From Thalassobius sp. I31.1 (GTDB lineage: Bacteria > Pseudomonadota > Alphaproteobacteria > Rhodobacterales > Rhodobacteraceae), in NCBI RefSeq assembly GCF_003031585.1, contig NZ_PWAA01000018.1, positions 1 to 37,025 on the forward strand: a stretch of DNA of 37,025 nucleotides, read 5' to 3'. Within the stretch, counting starts at the first letter, position 1; every line of letters starts with the position of its first letter. Position numbers and translations under genes: made by a program. The notes under the pieces are model-generated. The model saw only the letters and a list, made by a program, of their open reading frames with translations. It made no database searches and was not told the DNA's origin. Positions 32,770 through 37,025 of the stretch are shown here, one piece after another.

Positions 32770-33183
32770 ATGCAACACGAACCCAGTGGCTTCAATAACA
32801 TTTCAGACGCCCGCACAGATTTTGAAGATATCGATCGCCTGCGAACATCCATCCAGACACTCATCGAAATACTGAACAATGCCGGTATCGAGTTACCGAG
32901 AATTGAGGATATTGACAAAATATGTACAATTTTAAGCGCTGGCAGCGTGACCTTAAAGAAAGCAGAAGAGATCGAAAATATTACAGCGCTGTCCATTAGA
33001 CAATGCGAGTGCATGTATTGGATAGCTCAGGGTAAATCGTCCTGGGAAATTGCCCAGATCATGAAGATTTCCGAAAGTACCGTGAACTATCATATACAAC
33101 AGGTATTGCGCCATTTCGAAACAAGCAGCCGAACAGTCGCAGCGATCAAATGTGTCACCGCTGGCTATTTTCAAATTGATTGA
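32770..33183 (+). CDS. Short LuxR-type (GerE) regulator without sensor domain
   Basis: From ATG 32770 this is 137 residues. Residues 75-130 are a GerE helix-turn-helix: ITALSIRQCECMYWIAQGKSSWEIAQIMKISESTVNYHIQQVLRHFE, with the ISESTVNYHI recognition helix. The N-terminal 70 residues are a short helical stretch and contain no autoinducer-binding or receiver domain. A longer start at 32575 would overlap the transporter gene and is not supported. It lies between the transporter and the halogenase, so it is the likely pathway regulator. Whether it answers acyl-homoserine lactones through another partner cannot be seen. Confidence 0.82.
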   Translation: MQHEPSGFNNISDARTDFEDIDRLRTSIQTLIEILNNAGIELPRIEDIDKICTILSAGSVTLKKAEEIENITALSIRQCECMYWIAQGKSSWEIAQIMKISESTVNYHIQQVLRHFETSSRTVAAIKCVTAGYFQID

Positions 33184-33466
33184 GACTTACAAATCGAATC
33201 ATATTTCTTGGCGGACTCCCGCCGCTAGCAAATGTGATAGTTGCCTGAAGGTGTTTTTATCATACTCACGACTCGACCACTCTACATACAGTGTCCATGA
33301 TGTTCAATTTAACAATATATGGCTATATTTTCTGATTTCACAAACGACACGAAACTTGAAGCACTGTCTATCCTTATAGGTGTATCACAAGTCAATTCTC
33401 CTAACATCGTTTTCAGTCAGCCAAATGCCAGACCGGAAATCGATAATAAATTTCAGGAGAACTAAG
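33184..33466. promoter_or_regulatory. AT-rich intergenic region upstream of the halogenase gene
   Basis: About 280 bp without a gene, ending in CAGGAGAACTAAG before the ATG at 33467, which is a good ribosome binding site. This is the longest non-coding gap within the cluster and the natural place for a promoter and a LuxR-type operator, but I find no clear dyad. The longer upstream frame from 33380 has no supporting features. Confidence 0.4.
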
Positions 33467-34249
33467 ATGAACATTGATATTGCTGAAGCACCCCGCACTC
33501 AAGACAACGTTCTGAGTGACGATATCGAAAATCGACTCAAAGAACATTATGACAGCCCTAACTGGCGGTCAAATATCGCAGAACGTCGTAATCAATTGAC
33601 GCGTGAAGGGTACGTTCGGGTCAGCGACCTGTTGCCAGATGATTTGAAAGAGGGAATGAGAGCCGAAGCGCGCGAAATAATAGATGCTTCGGAAAGACGT
33701 ATCGATATTCGCGTTGCAGAAACATCCAACACTCAGCGCAAGCTCGGCTCAGTCAACGTTCGCGACATTCGTGAACACGGCAACATCATCCCGTTGCTTT
33801 ACGATTCTAAACAATTACGCCGGGGGTTGAATGATGTCGCCGGACACTCGGTGTTGGATTGCGATTGGGAAAACGAACGCATGACCATGACGCGCCAAAC
33901 TAAACCTGGCGATACTCACGGTTGGCATTGGGGTGATTATCAGTATGCGCTGATTTACATTGTCGATCACCCACCGATTGAATGCGGAGGTATGTTGCAA
34001 TGTGTCCCGCATACAACTTGGAACAAGGATCAACCGGATATTTTCCGTATCCTTACAGAGAACCCGATCACCACATATTATCATGAGGGTGGTGACATCT
34101 ATTTCTTCCGCACAGACACAACGTTGCACCGGACCTACCCAATTGAAGAGGAATGCACTCGGATCATTCTCAACTTTACTTATGATGGTCCGGACGGTGT
34201 TGAAAAAGAGCGATCACACGAAACGCAATCGGCGATTTACGACTGGTAG
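33467..34249 (+). CDS. Predicted Fe(II)/2-oxoglutarate-dependent radical halogenase (BesD-like)
   Basis: The 260-residue protein has the BesD-type core: GDTHGWHWGDYQYALIYIV, GGMLQCVPHTTW, EGGDIYFFRTDTTLHRTYPI and TRIILNFTY. H154 and H221 are the likely iron ligands, and position 156 is Gly, where hydroxylases have Asp or Glu. In halogenases that loss opens a site for chloride or bromide on iron. The spacing His-x-Gly to second His is 67 residues, equal to the BesD spacing I recall (His137/Gly139/His204). With a constant offset of 17, R91, E137, H151, D157, N236 and T238 fall on residues I remember as lysine contacts in BesD. BesD acts on free amino acids without a carrier protein; the substrate here is inferred to be one too. 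Confidence 0.8.
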   Translation: MNIDIAEAPRTQDNVLSDDIENRLKEHYDSPNWRSNIAERRNQLTREGYVRVSDLLPDDLKEGMRAEAREIIDASERRIDIRVAETSNTQRKLGSVNVRDIREHGNIIPLLYDSKQLRRGLNDVAGHSVLDCDWENERMTMTRQTKPGDTHGWHWGDYQYALIYIVDHPPIECGGMLQCVPHTTWNKDQPDIFRILTENPITTYYHEGGDIYFFRTDTTLHRTYPIEEECTRIILNFTYDGPDGVEKERSHETQSAIYDW

Positions 34250-34323
34250 ATCGCGTCAACCGATCCGGGGTAGCTCATCGAGTTCTCCCGGATAACAACG
34301 GGTTTCGCTGAAAGGATGATCAA

Positions 34324-34815
34324 TTGCTCTCTTTAGATAGCGGGTTCAACAGACCTCAATTGGACTGGGTAACTGCCAAAGATGTATTGCCGTATTCGAT
34401 TGCAGGAACACTTATTTTGAACCCGACAGATATCGTCGGTCGCATCGGTTTGACCGAAGGAGAACCTACAATCACTTGCCACCTCAAATCGCCACGGTTT
34501 GTAGTTTTAGCAGTTGACGAAAGCCTGGCATTTAGCACCGACTTTCTTGCGCAAGCAAAAAGCATCATGCGCGATGGTAACGTCCTCGTCCATCATGCAA
34601 GAAATCAAGGTTTCTGGAGCGGGTGTTGGTTGGTTAGGGCAGCCAAGGCTGGATTTGCTTCCGGCTCTTCGCATCACCTTTCCAGTGGAGGAGGAATACT
34701 GAATCTGGCATGCAGAAGAACACATAATCTGGATCAATTGCTCAGGAAACGGCAGCTATCTGCTTCGTGCGACAATAACACGGCCATTTCAGAAGTAGCA
34801 GTGTCAATTCAATGA
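34324..34815 (+). CDS. Unrecognised conserved-looking protein of the halogenase cluster
   Basis: The 163-residue frame begins at TTG 34324 (AAAGGATG upstream); no in-frame ATG lies nearby, so the start is uncertain. It reads VTAKDVLPYSIAGTLILNPTDIVGRIGLTEGEPTITCHLKSPRF, then FLAQAKSIMRDGNVLVHHARNQGFWSGCWLVRAAKAGF and GGGILNLACRRTHNLDQLL. There is no signal peptide or long hydrophobic segment. I do not recognise a family. It begins 74 bp after the halogenase gene and its stop overlaps the start of the following methyltransferase (ATGA), so it is translated with the pathway genes. Confidence 0.6.
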   Translation: MLSLDSGFNRPQLDWVTAKDVLPYSIAGTLILNPTDIVGRIGLTEGEPTITCHLKSPRFVVLAVDESLAFSTDFLAQAKSIMRDGNVLVHHARNQGFWSGCWLVRAAKAGFASGSSHHLSSGGGILNLACRRTHNLDQLLRKRQLSASCDNNTAISEVAVSIQ

Positions 34816-35666
34816 GTTGCACAGTTTGCAAGACACTGAACTGTACAAACAACCCCTTGCTGGCGAGGTTGCCCGATCTGACCTCTGAGCAACCCACAAT
34901 CTCTCAAAACAATGGTGACGCAATGACAACACTCTCTGGCCCGACCAATGACTTACTGCATAAGTTCCCAAACCTCTATGAAAAAGTATTCACTGTTTCG
35001 ACTGCACCGACATGCATCGAATTGTATCAGTCACAGTGTGGATCACTACCCCGCACCGCGCTGGACATCGGCTCCGGCCCAGGGCGGGAACTTGCCGATT
35101 TAGCTGAGATGGGCATTGATTGCGTGGGTGTCGACTTCGTGCCGATGATGGTTGAATACGCACAAAAAAACTATCCAAAAGTAGAGTTCATTCAAGGCGA
35201 TATGCGCGAATTTCGACTTGGTCGAAAATTTGACATGATCACGATCCTCGGGGCCTGCATAAACTACATGTTGGACAATGCTGATCTAGAAAAAGCGCTC
35301 ACAACGGTCCTAGCGCACAGCCATGAAGACACGGTTGTTATCGTCGAGCCCTACAATACCACGTCTTTTGTTGGCACAAACACCCCCCCGCTGGAATACG
35401 TTATTCCGGATGGTGAGTTCAAAGCTGTCGGCAGTGCCACATATGAGTGGTCCCAAAAAGAACAGTTGATTAGCAGGGTCCGAACGTGGCGGTTTTCTGA
35501 AGGTCAAGATGACATTCAAGATACCTACAAGCAACGCCTCTACTTTGCGAAAGAACTTCAATACTTCTTCGAAAAAAACGGCTTCTCGGTCGTTAATACA
35601 GTCGAACATCAACAGAGCAAGATTTACAATAAATCTCTGTTTCTGTTGGCGACCCCAAGCAATTGA
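34812..35666 (+). CDS. SAM-dependent methyltransferase of the halogenase cluster
   Basis: From the overlapping ATG at 34812 the protein is 284 residues; an alternative start at 34923 would remove the first 37. Those 37 begin MSCTVCKTLNCTNNPLLARL, with a C-x-x-C-x(4)-C group that could bind a metal if real. The catalytic core has motif I TALDIGSGPGRELADLAEMG near 75-94, VGVDFVPMMVEYAQK, then the acidic loop and FDMITILGACINYML. The C-terminus (about 200-284) holds an aromatic-rich segment expected to shape the substrate pocket. The ATGA overlap with the previous gene favours the longer start. Substrate unknown; the halogenated amino acid is the natural guess. Confidence 0.78.
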   Translation: MSCTVCKTLNCTNNPLLARLPDLTSEQPTISQNNGDAMTTLSGPTNDLLHKFPNLYEKVFTVSTAPTCIELYQSQCGSLPRTALDIGSGPGRELADLAEMGIDCVGVDFVPMMVEYAQKNYPKVEFIQGDMREFRLGRKFDMITILGACINYMLDNADLEKALTTVLAHSHEDTVVIVEPYNTTSFVGTNTPPLEYVIPDGEFKAVGSATYEWSQKEQLISRVRTWRFSEGQDDIQDTYKQRLYFAKELQYFFEKNGFSVVNTVEHQQSKIYNKSLFLLATPSN

Positions 35667-35688
35667 AAATTATCAATAGGAGGAACGC

Positions 35689-36432
35689 ATGACTACTCAG
35701 GAGAAAGCAATTGCTAAATCTGAAACCGGTAAGGTCGGTGACACAATAAAAGCGAAGAGCGCGGGCTGGTCATTCGGTGGTGAAACACCTGCATCATTCG
35801 AAGATCACGTCGCCAAATCAGTTCCGCTTTATCAAGAAGGGCACGATGTAGTTGTTCAGCTATCCGACTATTTTTTGCATCAAAATTCACTTTGCTACGA
35901 AATTGGGTCGTCAACGGGAGTTCTGCTAGACAAAGTAGTCAACCACAATCACCAGAAGAACATTCGCGCTGTTGGTATCGATGTTGAGTCAGATATGGTC
36001 GCCTTTGCAAAGCAAAAATACACAAAACCCAACATTTCGTTTGTTAACGCAGATATCGCCGAGTTCGATCTGGAAAATGCAGACATGATTGTCTCCTATT
36101 ACACACTGCAGTTCATAAAGCCAAAATTTCGAATGGACGTGTTGAGACAAATCTACGACGCACTCAACTGGGGCGGTGCGCTGCTTCTCTTCGAAAAGGT
36201 TCGAGCGCCTGATGCGAGGTTCCAAGACATAATGTCGAGCCTGTATATCGAGTATAAGATTGATCAGGGCTACGATGCGGGTGAGATCTTGTCAAAATCA
36301 AGAAGTCTCAAGGGAGTGCTCGAACCTTTCTCAACTGGCGGAAACTTAGACCTCCTGCGAAAGGCCGGGTTCGAAGACATTATGACTGTAATGAAATACG
36401 TTTCTTTCGAAGGCTTCTTAGCTATTAAGTGA
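35689..36432 (+). CDS. CmoA-like SAM enzyme (carboxy-SAM synthase family)
   Basis: This 247-residue protein is exactly the length of E. coli CmoA and aligns along its whole length in my reading: AGWSFGG, then FEDHVAKSVPLY, CYEIGSSTGVLLDKV (motif I), VGIDVESDMVAFAKQKY, ADIAEFDLENADMIVSYYTLQFIKP, IYDALNWGGALLLFEK, IEYKIDQGYDAGEILSKSRSLKGVLEPFS, LLRKAGFEDI and YVSFEGFLAIK. CmoA converts SAM and prephenate to carboxy-SAM, used by CmoB to modify tRNA wobble uridine. No cmoB is in the window. R205 (in KSRSL) falls where CmoA has an Arg that I recall as contacting the carboxylate. It has AGGAGG ahead of its ATG and follows the previous gene by 22 bp. Confidence 0.82.
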   Translation: MTTQEKAIAKSETGKVGDTIKAKSAGWSFGGETPASFEDHVAKSVPLYQEGHDVVVQLSDYFLHQNSLCYEIGSSTGVLLDKVVNHNHQKNIRAVGIDVESDMVAFAKQKYTKPNISFVNADIAEFDLENADMIVSYYTLQFIKPKFRMDVLRQIYDALNWGGALLLFEKVRAPDARFQDIMSSLYIEYKIDQGYDAGEILSKSRSLKGVLEPFSTGGNLDLLRKAGFEDIMTVMKYVSFEGFLAIK

Positions 36433-36788
36433 AACGACAGAGCCTTTGCGGCTAGGCCGATGCCCCTATGGTATTCGTCGCTAAAGCGGGAAACGCTGGG
36501 ATTTTCGAGATCCCTGCGTTTTCCACCTATGCTCTCTTCAAATGTCGAACCTGGATCGACGCAACGCTGCTGTTCATATGAATTTGTGGAATACGCACAT
36601 TGTCTCGTGTCGATTATTTCCTGAACGACCTTTCTAAGAATTGCGTTCAAGAATTTACAGTTAAGGTAACTCCTTACCAACCCAATAGCAGTCGTGGCTG
36701 GCTGCCATTTAAGCGCCACCGCCAGTCAAAGCTGTTTTGTGGAATATGTTCCGTAGAGCCGCATTGATGTTCTGGCCGAAGAGAGGGC
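36433..36788. other. Gene-free region downstream of the cluster
   Basis: About 355 bp without a supported gene, containing the hairpin at 36488-36524. The rest shows no tRNA or strong repeat. Confidence 0.4.
36488..36524 (+). terminator. Hairpin after the CmoA-like gene
   Basis: GGGAAACGC pairs with GCGTTTTCC (one G-T wobble) and, inside one T/T mismatch, GGGAT pairs with ATCCC around TTTCGAG: 14 paired positions in all. It lies 56 bp after the last gene of the cluster and probably ends its transcript, although the T run is short. Confidence 0.6.
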
Positions 36789-37025
36789 ATGAATTTAAGG
36801 GTACGTGTTGGCTTAAATATCCAAAACACAAGGTACTCCAGAAAGTTGAGCCAAGAGGCACTCGCATTGTCAGCAGGAATTGATCGCAGCTATATAAGCG
36901 AGATCGAACTAGCGAAATCCTCCGTTTCCCTCGACATTCTGGAGCGCCTTGGACTTGCCACGTTTAAGTTCCGATCCTTGTGCTCATTTATGCGGCCTTT
37001 CTTTCGAATGCCAAGGGGCTTTTGT
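36789..37025 (+). CDS. XRE-family regulator, partial (runs off the window)
   Basis: The frame from ATG 36789 stays open to the window end (79 codons). It reads RVRVGLNIQNTRYSRKLSQE then ALALSAGIDRSYISEIELAK and SSVSLDILERLG, a Cro/C1-type helix-turn-helix with the SQEALALSAGIDRSYISEIE core. After LERLG the usual ALGV-type continuation is replaced by ATFKFRSLCSF, which may reflect a frameshift or a different C-terminus; this cannot be settled without the rest. It follows the biosynthetic cluster and could begin another island. Confidence 0.65.
   Translation, partial: MNLRVRVGLNIQNTRYSRKLSQEALALSAGIDRSYISEIELAKSSVSLDILERLGLATFKFRSLCSFMRPFFRMPRGFC

Noticed and set aside
33380-33466. Upstream start extending the halogenase by 29 residues
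   Set aside because: The extension has no conserved sequence, while CAGGAGAACTAAG ahead of 33467 gives a proper start.
33467-34249. Ordinary phytanoyl-CoA-type hydroxylase
   Set aside because: The position of the Asp/Glu iron ligand is Gly156, which favours the halogenase type; hydroxylase remains a fallback if the alignment of the ligand is wrong.
1-37025. CRISPR arrays or rRNA genes
   Set aside because: No regularly spaced short repeats and no rRNA-like sequence were seen on either strand.

Overview
The window looks like a chromosomal stretch of a marine alphaproteobacterium of the Rhodobacterales (Roseobacter-like). The evidence is its moderately high GC, dense overlapping genes, the protein families seen (type ISP restriction enzyme, GlxA-type and LysR regulators, RTX proteins with type I secretion tails), and IS21- and IS5-type insertion sequence ends. 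This is inference from gene content; no phylogenetic marker is present.

Layout. (1) 1-545: the right end of an IS21-like element sits against a truncated IclR regulator. (2) 661-734: an intact tRNA-Cys. Its 3' end and flank (688-750) recur exactly, 63 of 63 bases, at 22157-22219. The two copies bracket a 21.5-kb integrated element. From left to right it carries a tyrosine integrase with two small excisionase-like genes, an XRE repressor with a palindromic operator, parDE, an OLD-family ATPase/TOPRIM nuclease directly behind a type ISP restriction-modification enzyme (split by one in-frame stop), and an XRE controller with two palindromes. A four-gene overlapping cassette, an orphan PD-(D/E)xK nuclease, two metallophosphoesterases, a cut-down IS5-type transposase, a LOG/RidA pair divergent from a GlxA-type regulator, a 217-bp MITE-like element and a secreted protein follow. 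At the right end are a Mob/Pre-like protein and a winged-helix replication-like gene (frameshifted). It reads as an integrative, perhaps mobilizable, defence and cargo island. (3) 22490-25977: an RTX gene broken by a one-base change in a G7 run, with a membrane-anchored partner. (4) 26212-28360: a collapsed prophage or integrative element. A tail gene D fragment abuts an integrase lacking its C-terminal catalytic residues; excisionase-like and Arc-like genes follow, and a second Arc-like gene diverges from them across twin operators. (5) 28373-31688: a secreted protein, a LysR regulator, and a siderophore-type ABC operon reduced by an internal deletion to the start of the binding protein plus the end of the ATPase, followed by a methyltransferase. 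(6) 31781-36432: a same-strand cluster, AT-richer to the eye. It encodes a DMT exporter, a short LuxR-type regulator, an Fe(II)/2-oxoglutarate enzyme with the HxG signature of free-amino-acid radical halogenases (BesD type), an unrecognised protein, a SAM methyltransferase, and a 247-aa homologue of the carboxy-SAM synthase CmoA. A strong hairpin follows. A partial XRE regulator runs off the right edge.

The most interesting system is the last cluster. A predicted halogenase of a free amino acid lies beside a methyltransferase and a CmoA-like enzyme, with a likely exporter and its own regulator. This suggests a small diffusible halogenated amino acid that is further methylated or carboxymethylated. 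The second point of interest is the defence block of the tRNA-Cys island, where an ISP restriction enzyme, an OLD nuclease and a controller form one apparent operon.
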